DNA of 64,000 bases from Chrysoporthe austroafricana (GCA_001051155.2 JYIP02000011.1:992001-1056000); one strand, 5' to 3'; shown: positions 48,201-61,486, counted from the stretch's first letter. Notes: generated by a model not told the origin, from the letters alone. A program made the numbers and translations.

Positions 48201-49553
48201 AGCATACGAAAGTTGAATACTTTATTTATAAGCTTATATTATAAGAATTCTTCCAAAGCATCCCGTTTTAGAATAGCGGATATAAATTTCAGGAAAATAG
48301 AAAAATCAATTACTTATACTTTCGTTATTATAAACTTGCTTAAATATGCTATATTTATTATAACTGCTAGATATATTTTAATGAGAAAGTTAAATATAAT
48401 TAATTTCCAATTAAAGAATAAGACTAATTGATCTAGCTTATTATGGAATCCTGAAAGCAGTACAGAAAAGTCTTGCATATTGAGAATAATAATGCTTATA
48501 TCGGACTACCCGATAATTATCCGTAAAATTGCATTTAAGAAAAAATAATATGGGAGCAATGCTATATTATAGCATGCTTTATCTATATGCAAAATAAGGT
48601 TAAAGAATAATATCGATTGCAGAAAGCCGAGAAGGCAAGGCAATATAGCCAAAACTAAATACAAAAACTAGCAAAACAAATAGCGAAAGAAGCTTAAAAT
48701 ACTTTAAAAAGGAAGGATCGCTTATAATAAAATAACAGCCGATTAAAACTACCAAATCCTTATATATAACTATTATAAAAGACGAGAAGCATATTATATT
48801 AAATATATATATTAACGGGTAACAATACGGTATGCTATTGGATAGCGGCATATAAAGAAATTTTATCTCGCTAGAAATCGTTAATAGAGAATAAATCTCT
48901 TAAGCGCAAAAGCAAAATCCTTATAAATTTAATATTATGGAAAGAAAAGCGGTTATATATAATTTTAATATAATCGATATAGAAACTGATTACTTATTTA
49001 TTTCGATTTAAAGCTTTATAATAAAAACTATTTTTAATATTATAAATATAGCATAATACGAATTAATTTTAAGAATATTTTGGCTTAAGAAATATAATTC
49101 TCGAATCGATTAAATTATTAACCAAATTTTATAAGAATAAGCTATATTTACTGAAAAGGTTGCAATTAACGAAAAAAGGAAAGTCTTAATTATTGAAAAT
49201 AATATTAGGAATATGCGCTTAAATAGACTTAAATATACTCTTAAAGCAAATAGACTTGCTAGAAAATAAAGAAAAGTTATAAATACCTCGTATTTATAAG
49301 CATAAATTAAAGATAAATTAAAAATTCAAGCAATTAGCGATTAACGAAAGAATAATCTAACGCAAAGCATTATAAAGCTATATGGATTATAGAACTATAA
49401 GGAAATACCGTTTCAGAAATAATAAGTACGGGAAGATTTTGGACAGAAATTTGAGCTAACAAATAATAAATACCCGAAACTTCCAAAAATCAAAACCCGA
49501 AAGCAATAATAAGAAGCAAGTAAAAGAAAATACGCTTAATAATACCTTTTATT
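48200..49553 (+). pseudogene. Element B gag-pro link and protease, pol part 1
   Basis: The protease active site is intact: M-L-L-D-S-G-I with D-S-G at 48841-48849, and N-F-I-S-L-E downstream. The frame is otherwise interrupted. It breaks off at TTATT (49549-49553), the TSD of A2, and resumes at 57033. Confidence 0.75.
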
Positions 49554-50053
49554 TGTTATAAACGCTGCAGTAAATCCTAAGATATACTGTAAAGTCAAAG
49601 GGTTTATGCTAATAAGAGCAATACCAAGTACAGCTTTAAGCTTTAGGACAAGTTTACTGAATATCGCAATATTCATAAGCCAATATAGCTATCAATAGTA
49701 GGGTCCAATTAATACTTAAATTAATAACTGAAGAACTCTCTAATAGTCTATTTATTTGGGAGAATACCCCATCCTTATATCCTCTTCCCGTTATTATGCT
49801 TTCTTGGGAAATACCTCTAGATAACTTATATCTATAGCTATCTATCCTTATCATTTCTTCTGGATAACTCATATCTATAGCTATCTATCCTTATTATTTC
49901 TTCTGGATAACTTATATCCATAGCTATCCATCCTTATTGGTAAAACTAACCCTAACCCTGATTATGTAATTATAATAGCTGGTTTTTGGCATGCCTGGTT
50001 CTTCCTTCTTTCGATTCGTCTATAGGGTCCGAACTACTTGCTAGTTCATAATA
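49554..50053 (-). repeat. 3' LTR of element A2
   Basis: 500 bp, TGTTATAAACGCTGC...GTTCATAATA; telomere-like motif at 49947-49960; 43-bp repeats present. Confidence 0.92.
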
Positions 50054-50768
50054 TTATCCCTTTCTTATGGGTTTTCGTCCCGAAAATCTTTTCGTAAGTA
50101 AACCCTATTCCTGTATATATTCTCGTGCTTTCCTAATCAAGATGCTTCTTAAGGTTACTAGAATCCGTTCGTTATCCCGTTCCGAAAGAACCAAAAAGAA
50201 AGATTCTTTGCTATTTCTCATTTTCCGGAATGCTATAGAAATGCTTTCTTGTTCTTTTTGCGAAGGTCGTAATATTACGATATGCCAAGTTTCGCCTTCT
50301 GATTCTTCTCGGTATACTGAATATATTCGGTTAGGGCATTCTCGCTGCGATATGCAAAGCCTTTCTGCTGCCGAGATCTGGAAGATTGGCATTCAATATT
50401 AGCATTTCGAAAACTATTTCGAATCGGCCGAAAAGCGATTGCGCGATACTGCTTTGGAAATTAAGCATTTGCGAAAACAGAAATGCATATGATTTGAGAA
50501 AATGATACGTGCTGTTTGCTAGGGTATTACGGATATAGAAAAGCTGGAACGTATAGAAGCCGAAGAAGCTAAGGAAGAGCGTCGTACTGCCAAGGCAGAA
50601 CGTTATATTGCGGAAATCCTGGTCCCTGAAAGTCCTTTTCTTAAAGGTTTTGATCTAAATGCTATTTTATAGCAGTTTGGCCTTAATATTAATTAATCCG
50701 TTATTAATTTGGAAGCCAGGTCTGAAAATATAGCTAATTTTTCCGGTATTAGCTATTTTTCCGGTTAA
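50054..50768 (+). pseudogene. Convergent accessory ORF of element A2
   Basis: Antisense to A2 gag-pol. Open 50067-50402, then few stops to TAA at 50766-50768. Contains C-S-F-C-E-G-R-N-I-T-I-C-Q-V-S and S-R-Y-T-E-Y, then the charged helical block with I-E-K-L-E-R-I-E-A-E-E. The minus strand is also open here (50392-50105), but the conserved Cys pattern favours the plus frame. Confidence 0.6.
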
Positions 50769-50859
50769 CCGGTAAACCTTTCCGACCTATTATCTTTTTA
50801 ACTGCTAGCCCTTTTTCGCTATTGCTTATCCAAATAGTCTGCTAATGCTTAGGGTATAT

Positions 50860-53800
50860 TTCGTAAATTATTTCTTGGTTTTTATAAATTTTCGTTTACC
50901 GAATAGCTTTTCCATTTGATAAAGTATTTAAGGTCGTAATCTAGTCTGCAATATTTAAGGATTCGTTCGATTTCGTATTCTGGTTTATTATTTTCAACCT
51001 AGATAGTTTTGTCTATTTTAGTCGATATTAATGCTAATTCGAGAAGTGAAATGTAAAATACCGGATAGATTCTTATTTTATAGAATAATGCAAATTCGAA
51101 ATTAATATCTAAAACCTTTTTCAAAATCTTGAAAAGTCCTAATCTCTTATAATCTAACGAGTAAGAGAGTCTTATTATTTTAATATATTCTTTCTATCGA
51201 ATAAGATAAACCTTATCCTTTTCTTATAAGATTGGTCTTTCAATCTTTTTGGAATTAGCATATTTTGTTATTCTTTCTTGTATAAATTTCAGTTTTTTCT
51301 GAAATTCTTCTTAAACTTTCTTAATCTTTTTGATTCGCCTTTCTGCAGCTTTCGCATTTGCTCCTAGTATTTCGTTATAATAGGCTATTGGATTATAGCC
51401 GTAAAGTATATAGAATAATAATTTCTTTATTATACTCGTATCTATACTATTATATACGAATTATGCCAATAATAATAGCCTTATCCAGTTATCTTATTTG
51501 TAATTTATATAATATTGCAAATATTATTTGATAATCTGGTTTATTCGTTCTGTCTGTTTATTTATTTGCAAGTGAAATGCCGTAAATATCTTTTATTATA
51601 TTCCGAATAGTTTCGTAAGTAAAATCCAGAAATTTGATACGAACTTTCTGTTTCTATCGGAAATAATTTCTTTGAGCATACCGTAATTAGCTATAACCGT
51701 TCTCAGGAATATATATGCGAGGTCCTTTGCCGTACTGCTTTCCTTATAAGGGAGAAAGTAAGCGTACTTGCTCAGTCTGCAAATTATTACTAAAATGCTA
51801 TTATATTGCATTTTGGTTAAAAGTTTTCGTAAGAAAGGTAGCTTAGTAATGAAATCCCAATTAATAAATTGCTAAACCGTTTCTAGAATAAGAAATAATT
51901 GGAGCAATCTATAGGGTTTGTAATATTCAATTTTGTTTTTCTTGCAGCTATCGTATTCCCGTAAGATATTTTCAATCTTTTGCCTAAATCCTAGTAAATT
52001 CTAATATCTCTTGATTCTTTTATAAATAGCTCTGATTCTTTAATAGCTATATGCTAGTATGTTATATATAGCTTTGATATATTTATTTTATTCTTTAATA
52101 ATTATATTTTCTGGCTTTTTCTGCTTATTGCTAATTTTGATAATCGTATTGAATTCCCTTATTTCGTTTATAAGGCTGCTATTTTTATCCTATCTGAAAA
52201 TATTCTGGAATTTTTTTAATTCCGAGTTTCGATAATCTAATTGTCTATTAAATGCATTTGCTTTACTATTTTCAGATCTTTTGCAATAGACAATTTTCAA
52301 ATCAAATTGCGAGAAGAATTCTGCTTATCTAATTTGTCGTTTATTCAAGGCCTTAGTAATTATAAATATTATTAGATTCTTATAATCCGAATGCATTATG
52401 ATTTAGTATTTAGTTCCGATTAAGTATTGCTGCTATTTTTCGAATGCTTTGACAATCGCTATCAATTCTTTATTTGGAATGCTGTAATTGAGCTTTAGGC
52501 TATTCAATTTTTTTGAAAAGTTGCTTATAATCTTGAAACGTCCTTAATTATCTCGCTACCCGAGCTATCCGCCTAATGCATAATCTGATATATCGGTTTC
52601 TATTTCAAAAGGTTTTTCTGGGTCCGCTTTACAGAAGATAAGTTCTGATATAATTCGTTTTTTGATTTTGTCGAATGCTTCCTATACTTTAGAAATCTAT
52701 CTGAATTTTTGGTCTTTCTTTATAAAGTTCGTAAGAGGATATGCGATCTTATTATAATTTCGGATAAATTATTAGTAAAAATTAATATATTTAAAGAATG
52801 CTCTGATATCTTTAATATTTTCCGGGATAAGCCATTCTCGTATTGCTTTAACTTTATTTTATTGCATGCTAATTTGTCCTAGCTCGATAATATAGCCTAG
52901 ATAATTAACTTTTTATTAATGGAAATAATATTTGCTTAATTCGATTAGCAATTTGTTATTTTATAACGTTTGGAATACCTCCCGTATATATTGCTTATAT
53001 ATTTCGAAATTTTTGGAAAAAACCAAGATATTATTAAGATAGATAATAATAGTAATATCCAGAAATTCGCGCAAAATATGGTTAATCATTTCTTAGAAAG
53101 ATATTAGCGCATTCGTAAGTCTAAAAGGCATAATTACGTATTCAAAATGTCTATAGCGTATTCTGAAAGCTATTTTCTAGATATCGTTTTCCTTAATTCT
53201 GATATAATAGTATTTTTCCTTGAAATCAAGCATAATAAACCATTTTGCTCCAATTAATCGATCTTTCATTTCGCTTATTAATAGCAATAAGTATCTATTC
53301 TTAATAGTAATATTATTGAGCTATCGATAGTCTATACAAAATCGTAATTTACCGTTCTTTTTGGGTATAAATAGGATAGAGTATTTTGCTAATAATCGCG
53401 ATAATCGTATATAGCCTCGCTTTAAGTTTTCGTTAATATATTCCTTAAGCGTTTCGAATTTTGTTTTGTTAAGCCCGTAAATAAGGAAGAATTTTGGCTA
53501 TATTCTTTCTTTCAAAAGGATTTCGTAATCGTATAAGCTATGCTCTGGTAATCCCGTATCGAATTTCCCTTGCTATAGTTTTTTGAATTCGTAATACTTT
53601 CTTAGTACGTTTTCGAATATTAGTATTGGTCTTTCTTTATCTTCTGCAATCTGTAAGAATATAAAGTACCGTTATGCGTATTTTTCTTCGCTAGCCTCCC
53701 GTTTCTAGGGCTTCCGTATTTCTGGTAATCTCGAATATCTATTGAATGCCGAGCCAAACTGCCTTCTGGCATATTCGTGCTATAAGAGCTATATTTCTTT

Positions 53801-54400
53801 GTAATTCTATAATCCATATTTTTTCGTATCGCTCTGTACTTGACCGTATTTTTGCAAGTCGATAATTACTTATAATTTTGGTCCGTTCCTAACTTTTATC
53901 TAAAAGTTTAAAGTATCCGTAACCTTTCCTTATATCGTAGCTTGTTTTCTTGCTTTAAAAGTACTTATAAGCTTATTTGAACGCCTTTTTCCTATACTAT
54001 CCTTAATAACTAGGTCTCTTTTTCCGTTAATAATTGCAACCTTTTCAATGGGTATAGCTTATTCCTATAAAATTTGGCCAGTAGTCCAATCAATTCGAAA
54101 ATTATGCTTCTTAAGCTAAGGTATTCCCAAAATCAATTCATGCTATGCCGTATTTGTAATATCAAAAGTAATATTTGTCGTAAGGCCTTGAATCGAGATA
54201 AGTAGATAATCAGTTTCTATATCGATTATTCCTAAGTTATATACAACCGATTTTCTTTCTATAATATTGAGCTTATAGGAATCCTTCTTTTATATCCAAG
54301 GAATTCGTTTCCTATTAATAACTTTTAGCAAGATAAAGTTTTCTTATGCGCTACTATCCAATAGTACGCTATACTATTGCCTTTTAATATATGCTTCCAG
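50860..54400 (-). pseudogene. Element A2 pol
   Basis: Collinear with A1 pol. Chromodomain about 51020-50870, integrase about 52100-51350 with an open core at 51811-51596 (I-I-S-D-R-N-R-K-F, a DRD to DRN change), RNase H about 52650-52300, RT about 53560-52800, protease near 54375-54340. RIP stops interrupt each domain. Confidence 0.85.
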
Positions 54401-56450
54401 AATAATATGCTTTTCATTTTCCTTAATAATGGCATATAAAGACCTCGTAATCCTAATCGGCTATTGTCCCATTATAGGCAATCCTTCCTTTTTGGGATAT
54501 TCTGGGCATTTCTCGTTATTTGTTAAGCCAGCTTTTTTTGCTTAAGCATAATTCCGCTGCCGATTCTTCTCGATTTTCTATAACTAGTACTATTCTTTAG
54601 CCTTATCCTATATATATATAGAGCATATTATTACGTAATATTATCCCTATATAATTTTCTTATTAACGCATATTCGTAAGTAGTTATTAAGTAATTTAAT
54701 ATATGCGTTATTATTTTCGATATGCAAGACTTTTCTGAATTTCCTTCTTTCTTCTATAACGGGATAAATCAATTAGTCCTATTCCCTAAATGGAAACTAA
54801 TCTTATTTGACTTTCTCGCTAAAATATATCTGGCAATTATAATAGATATAGCTAATCCAGGCAAGTTTATAATAATAAGAATATAAGTAACTAATCCTTC
54901 CGTTTTCTTGAAATAAGCATTTGCTATTCTGAAATAATATGCTTTGGAAGAATTCTTTTATTATAAGCCTATAAATAATATATTCAATTTCTATATATTT
55001 AATTATCTATTTGCAATTTTAGCAATCTTTTTGCTAATAGTAAGCTATTTTTTCCGTTAATTCTTCATTAAGGATTAGAATTAATAAGTTATCCGGCTAT
55101 TTATTAGGGTATATTAATCCTTTAGCAGTATTGCTAAGTATCGATAATCCTAATTGCGTAATGCCGATTTCTTCTTCTATTATATTATTTTATTATCATT
55201 CCAGATAGTAATTTAAAGGGTAATTCCTTAAGTCTTTCTCGTTTCGTAAAAGTCTTTCGCTAGAGCAATCGGAATCGCTATTTTGGATAATAATATTATA
55301 AAGTAGGCTTTTTTTGCTTATAGCAAGCTATTATTATCCCTATAGCTTGCGTAAGAACTATCCTGAACTTTCTTTTTCCGAAAAATGCAATAAGCAGTAA
55401 TCTTAATAGCAGATTATCTAGTTAAGGCTGCTATAATTAGAGTTCGCTGCTTATTCCGGTTAGATATTTTTGTTTAGCTGATTGGGTTCTTATCGCTAAG
55501 CAACGCTAAGCTATTTTTCCGGAACTAATTTCCATTCTCGCTTCTTTTTTTCTTATCGATAATTGCAAGCGATATAGCCTTTCCTGCTGCAATTATAATA
55601 AATAACCCTTTTGCATTATTTACGTACGAGAGTATTTAGTTCTATAGGTCCAATATATATAATGCCCGAATAAGCCATATTGTTTTTGCTTTTATACTGA
55701 AACTTGCATTTTCTAATATTCGACTAATATTGCAGGATAATACCGTAATTCTTTTGCCATTATTGCTATTATTCGTATAATCGGTTATCGATACAGATTG
55801 CCTTATTAATAAACTTATTAAGTTTTTCAAATCGATTTTCTTTATAGAATTCGTCCTTAATTTCTTCTTTAAGTTTTGCGTAATAAATATCCATAAGAGA
55901 ATCGTTATCGTAATCGAAATAAGCGATAATCTGTCGGAATTTGGCCGTATAGTTTGCAGCTGAACCGGTTTATCGAAATGCTTCTAATTGCTATACCGCA
56001 ATACGTTATTCGTCCGGGTTTCTAAAAGTTTTAGTAAAAGCTAATTCGAAATTGGCATAATGCTAGAAAATGCATTTGGTATTTTCGGAATGAAATTCCT
56101 TACTATTATCTAAATAATTGCGAAAAGTTAGTTCCTATTACTGGAAAGCCGTCCTTTCGAAACGGCTTCTTGCAAAATCGATCTTATCGTAAATAATCCT
56201 GAATTAGGTTCCGTAATATTTGAAATACGCCTTGAGTTATATCAAGAAAGCCTGAAAGTCTTCCCGAATGCTTTTGTAAAGGCCTGGTTTATCGAGCTTG
56301 AAAGCCTTGGCCTGCTGGAAAGCATTAAGGCGGATAACCTCGTTCTTGACTTTCTCAAGCTATTGATATAAAGCCATATTCTGCTGCTAGAGCTATTCAT
56401 TAATAAGGGCAACTAATGCCTCTTCCTGAAAGGCCTGGATATTGGACAAA
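54400..56450 (-). pseudogene. Element A2 gag and gag-pro linking region
   Basis: Matches A1 22500-24540 by eye. Zinc-knuckle region near 55615-55560 decayed (N-C-S-R-K-G-Y). Stops throughout. Confidence 0.7.
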
Positions 56451-56532
56451 AACGGGATCTAGGGCGCTATTATATTCTGAATATTGCTTAAGGGGTATAT
56501 ACTGAACCGATCTTAAATAAGAATTGTCAAAA

Positions 56533-57032
56533 TATTATAAATGCTATAATAAATCCTAAGATATACCGTAAAATCAAAAGGTTTATACTAATAAGAGCGA
56601 TACCAAATATAGCTTTGAGCTTCAAAATAAATTTACTGAATATCGCAATATTCATAAGCCAATATGGCTATCAATAATAGGGTCCAATTAATACTTAGAT
56701 TAATAATTGAAAAACTCTCTAATGGTTTATCTATTTGGGAGAATACCCTATCCTTATATCCTCTTCTCGTTATTATGCTTTCTTGGGAAATACTTCTGGA
56801 TAACTTATATCCATAGCTATCCATTCTTATCGTTTCTTCTGGATAACTTATATCTATAGCTATCCATCCTTGTCGTTTCTTCTGGATAACTTATATCCAT
56901 AGCTATCTATCCTTATTAGTGAAACTAACCCTAACCCTGATTATGTAATCATAGTGGCTGGTTTTTGGCATGCCTGGTTCTTCTTTCTTTCGATTCGTCT
57001 ATGGGGTCCGAACCACTTGCTGGTTCATAACA
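56533..57032 (-). repeat. 5' LTR of element A2
   Basis: 500 bp, TATTATAAATGC...GTTCATAACA; three 43-bp units; telomere-like motif at 56926-56939. Confidence 0.92.
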
Positions 57033-57037
57033 TTATT

Positions 57038-59880
57038 CTTCCAGATCTCAGAAAATGAAAAAAGACCGTTACCGGAATTCGAAAATATATTAAAAGAATA
57101 TTACGAATTCAAGAAACTATAGCAAAAGAAGTTTAATACCGGCTTATTAGAATATAGCCCTTTCGATTATAAAATTCTATTAAAAGAAAAGACGAAATTA
57201 CAAAACTATTCTATCTATAAGCTCGACTAAGCAAAGCTTAAAGCATTCAAAGAATATATTAATGAAAACCTGAAAAAAGGCTATATACGAAAATCGCAAT
57301 TATTTGCTAAATATTTAATCCTATTTATACTAAAGAAGAACGGCAAATTACGACTTTATATAAACTATCGATAGCTTAACGATATTATAATTAAGAATCG
57401 CTATCCCTTATTCTTAATAGAAGAAATGCAAGATTGACTAATTAAAGCAAATTGATTTATTACGTTCGATCTTAAAAAAAGATATTATTATATCCGAATT
57501 AAGGAAAATAATATCTGAAAAACGGCATTCAGGATTCATTACGGGCATTTCGAATATATAATCTTACTTTTTGAACTAATTAATGCGCTTATATCTTTCC
57601 AAGAGATAATTAATAATATTTTTTGCAAATACTTGAATATTATTATTATCGTCTATCTTAATAATATCCTTATCGATTCAAAAAACTTTGAATTGTACAA
57701 ATAATATATATAGCAAGTATTCCAAACCTTATAGGATAATAAATTCTTAATTGAACTAAGTAAATATTATTTCTATTAGTAAAAAGTTAATTATTTCGGT
57801 TATATAATAAAGCTAGGCAAAATTAGTATGCAAAAAAATAAAGTTTAAATAGTAAAAAAATAGCTTATATTAGAAAAAATTAAGGAAATCAGAGCATTTT
57901 TCGGTTATATTAATTTTTATCGATAGTTTATTTAAGATTATAGCAAAATCGTATGCCCTTTTACGAATCTTACAAAAAAAGATCGAAAATTCAAATAGAT
58001 ATAAAAAGTATAAGAAATATTTAACGAAATTAAAAAACGAGTTATATTAAAATTAATATTTTGCGAAACAAACCCAAATAAATTTTTTGAAATCGAAACC
58101 GATATATCAAATTACGCATTCGGCAAATAATTAAGCCAATAAGATAATTAAGGATATTTCAGAATTATAAGTAACTTTTCAAAAAAAGTTGAATAGCCCG
58201 GAATTCAATTATAGCATTCCAGATAAAGAATTAATAGCAATTATAAAAGCATTCGAAAAATAGCAATATTACTTAATTGAAACCAAATACTAGATTATAA
58301 TATATTCCGATTATAAGAACTTAATAATATTTATAATAACAAAAGTACTGAATAAATAATAAGTTAAATAGGCAGAATTCCTTTTATAATTCAATTTAAA
58401 AATCGTTTATTGCAAAGGATTAAAGAATAGCAGAGCAAACGCATTTAGTAAACGATCAAATTACTAAAATATAAAACCCAAAGAATTCCAGAATATTTTC
58501 CGATAAAATAAAAACAGCAATTTTATAAACGAAACCAGAAAACTTAATACGATTATTAGAATTTCTAATAGTAAAAAGAAACCAGAAAATATAATAACGA
58601 AAGAATAAAACGAATATATCAAATATATATACAATGCACTTGCATACGGCTATTAAAGAATTAGAGCTATATACAAAAGAATTAAAAGATACTGGAATTT
58701 TCCAGAATTAAAGAAAAAGATCGAAATAATTTTACGAGAATATAATAATTATAAGAAAAACAAGATTGAATATTACAAGCCCTATAGACTATTCCAATTG
58801 CTCTTTATTCCGAAAAAAGTTTAGCAATCTATCAGTTAGGATTTTATTACTAAGCTACCCCTTTTACGAAAACCTTTAACTAAAGTATAATATAATAGCA
58901 TTCTAATAATAGTTTGCAAACTAAGCAAGTATGCTTATTTCCTTTTCTATAAAGAGAATAGTATAATAGAAAATCTCGCATATATATTCTTCAGAATAAT
59001 TATAGCCAATTACAGTATGCTTAAAGAAGTTATTTCTAATAAGGATAAAAAGTTCGTATTAAATTTCTAAATCTCGTTTATAAAGCTATTTGGAATATAA
59101 TAAAAGATATTTATAGCATTCTATTTATAAACGGATAAATAAATAAAACGAATAAACTAAATTATTAAATAATACTTATAGCATTATATAAATTACGAGC
59201 AAAATAATTAAGTTAATTTGCTATTATTAATACAATTCATATATAATAACGCAATTATAATTATAATAAAGAAATTATTATTTTATACGCTTTATAGCTA
59301 TAACCCGATAGCTTATTATAACGAATTATTAAGAATAAATATAAAAACGGCAGAAAAACGAATCCGGAAAATCAAGAAAATTTAAAAGAAATTTCAGGAA
59401 AAACTAAAATTTATACAAAAAAGAATAATAAAATATGCTAATTCCAAAAGGATTGAAAGATTAATCTTATAGGAAAAGAATAAAATCTATTTTATTCGAT
59501 AAAAAGAATATATCAGAATGACAAAACCCTTTTACTTGCTAAATTATAAGAAACTTAACTTATTTAGGATCTTAAGAAAAATCTCAAATATTAATTTCGA
59601 ACTAGCATTACTATATAAAATGAAAATCTACTTAGTATTCTATATTTTATTTTTCGAACTAATACCCAAAATAACTAAAACGGATAAATTAATATAAATC
59701 GAAACTAATAAACTAAAATACGAAATCGAACGAATTTTCAGATATAAAAGCTTAACCAGAAACAGAAAATACTTAATCAAATAGAAAAGATACTATTTAA
59801 CCGAAAATAGTTAAGAATTAATTAGCAATTTAAAAAATGCGTAACAAGCATTTAAAAAATATTGGGAAAAGCAATTTACT
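57038..59880 (+). pseudogene. Element B pol part 2: RT, RNase H, integrase, chromodomain
   Basis: RT about 57110-57980 with the catalytic box at 57654-57665 reading Y-L-N-N (both aspartates lost). RNase H about 58080-58450. Integrase about 58640-59450, core N-K-D-K-K-F near 59036. Integrase C-terminus and chromodomain remnant about 59520-59860. More RIP-damaged than A2 nested within it. Confidence 0.82.
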
Positions 59881-59899
59881 AATCAGCTAAAAAAATAAC

Positions 59900-60475
59900 T
59901 AGGAAAACTCGAAATAGTTTCGGATTTTATAATCAAATCAATATTAGTCCAGTCGATATCGGGACTAAATTGTTACAAAGCCGTATCCAGATCGAAACTT
60001 TCAGGAAGAAGATTTTCGGGAACTAAAACTTCTGAAATGCAATATTCGGTTTCGGCTTTGTAATACTCCTCTTCAGCCTCTTCCGCTTCTAACCGCTCTA
60101 ACTCTTCAATATTATCAATACCCTAGCAAATAGCCCGTATTATTTTCTTATACTATATACGTTTTTGTCAATACAAGCGAAATACTTTTTCTTTTGCAAC
60201 CTTTAATTCTTTTTTTAATTTCTAGTACTGATAAGCTATCTTGCGAAATTTATCTGGGATAACCTTTAAGATATCGTATCGAGAACGATTAAGCCGCATA
60301 TATTCCGAATAACGAGAAAAGTCCTTTTCCGAAACTTGATAATTAAGAATATTACGACCTTTGTAAAACGAACAAGAAGGCATTTGCATAGCGTATTGCA
60401 AGACCGCTTCCAAAAGAGAGTTATAACGCTAGGTCTTAGCCGAACGAACGAAACGAATTTTTTATACCTTACCCG
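59900..60475 (-). pseudogene. Convergent accessory ORF of element B
   Basis: Antisense to B. Open 60413-60222 with C-S-F-Y-K-G-R-N-I-L-N-Y-Q-V-S and S-R-Y-S-E-Y: of five motif cysteines only one survives, the rest read Tyr. Downstream, L-E-R-L-E-A-E-E-A-E-E-E and V-P-E-N-L-L-P-E-S-F-D match F and C. Stops at former CAG codons. Confidence 0.62.
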
Positions 60476-60569
60476 ATATCCCGATTAGGAAAGAATAATT
60501 ACAGGATAATTATAAATAAGGATTTTTATAGGAAATTATTAGGGATAATAATTAATAGGAAAGAGATAA

Positions 60570-61009
60570 TATTATAACTTAATAAGGAACTAGAGTTGCA
60601 TAAGCAAAAAGCTAGCAATTAAGCGCCCGGTCCTTATCCCTATTTAAAGGAATTTCGATAAGCATTAACCCAGAATTAAAGTTAAATAAGATAAGGATTA
60701 CTAAATTACTAAGTAATCCAGTAAGCTAGGAATACCGGATCATTTAATAAGCCAGTAATCCAGAATTAAAGAACCGGATATATAAGAATAAAATATCTAT
60801 TAGATAGATTACTATAGCTTTTTAGTCGTAAATCTAAGTATTACTTGGACCTTATCTATATCCCAGTAATAGCTATATTGGCTTATAAATATTATAAATA
60901 ATTATTTGAATACATTTCCAGTATTTAAAGTTATATTTGGTACTGCTCTTGCTAGCATAAACCCCTTGACTTTACAGTTTATCCTAGGATTATTGCAGCG
61001 TTCATAATA
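60570..61009 (+). repeat. 3' LTR of element B
   Basis: 440 bp, TATTATAACTTAATAAGG...TTCATAATA. The telomere-like motif has been RIPped to CCAGAATTAAAGTTA near 60668. Confidence 0.92.
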
Positions 61010-61055
61010 ACAAAGCTCGTAAAGGTATACAAAGCTCGTAAAGGTTTTAACCAAC
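61010..61055 (+). repeat. Minisatellite, resumed after element B
   Basis: ACAAAGCTCGTAAAGGTAT, then one more AAAGCTCGTAAAGG: the right half of the array broken at 46212. Confidence 0.92.
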
Positions 61056-61436
61056 TTATAGGGGGTATAGAATCCAATACGGAAAGGATTTGCATTATTT
61101 GTTTTACTTTATATTGAAAAGAATATCTCGAGTACGAGCATATGCTTAATATATGCTGCATTAAATATAGTATTAGCATCTTATATCAACTAAGGGCAAT
61201 AGGTTCGAATAACCTATGCGTATATTCAGACAAACGAAAGAGCCAAACTGAGCTAAATAAATAGTACTGACAGTCTAGTCAAATATTATTGAAGAAAAGA
61301 AGATAATTATAAAGGCAATGCATATGCTTAGCATATGCCGAGCATATATCAAGCATATATTGAAAGAGAAAAAAGAATTCTTTCGTTACTTAGCCAACTT
61401 GCTATTAAACCCCAACTTTCTATACCTCTTACCAGC
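61056..61436. other. AT-rich spacer with a GCATATGC inverted repeat
   Basis: No gene. GCATATGC-TTA-GCATATGC at 61320-61338 is a perfect inverted repeat, followed by two more AGCATATAT copies. Confidence 0.6.
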
Positions 61437-61486
61437 ATTTTGAACCCCCCACGACCTTTTATACCCCCCCACGAGCTAGAACCCCG
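61437..61486 (-). repeat. Inverted minisatellite-like units
   Basis: CCCCCCACGACCTTTTATACC and CCCCCCCACGAGCT, read on the minus strand, give AGCTCGTGGGGGGG and GGTCGTGGGGGG, the core of the 19-bp unit and its diverged form in opposite orientation. Confidence 0.7.

Larger units (their letters stand above)
49554..57032 (-). mobile_element. Element A2: complete chromovirus, 7.48 kb, TSD TTATT
   Basis: 500-bp LTRs, TTATT at 49549-49553 and 57033-57037, inserted between the protease and RT of element B. Same family and length as A1 (7479 versus 7478 bp), same strand. Confidence 0.93.
46213..61009 (+). mobile_element. Element B: chromovirus in the minisatellite, TSD ACAAA, interrupted by A2
   Basis: 440-bp LTRs at 46213-46652 and 60570-61009 and a perfect duplication ACAAA at 46208-46212 and 61010-61014, which also restores the minisatellite register. 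Removing A2 leaves about 7.3 kb. The plus strand carries gag, protease, RT, RNase H, integrase and chromodomain; the accessory ORF is antisense at the 3' end. Same family as element D. RIP stops throughout. Confidence 0.93.

Noticed and set aside
61185..61235. tRNA-like fragment (GGTTCGAATAACC with an upstream hairpin)
   Set aside because: The T-arm spacing is wrong for a 5-bp stem with a 7-base loop, the possible anticodon loop lacks T33, and no acceptor or D stem can be drawn.
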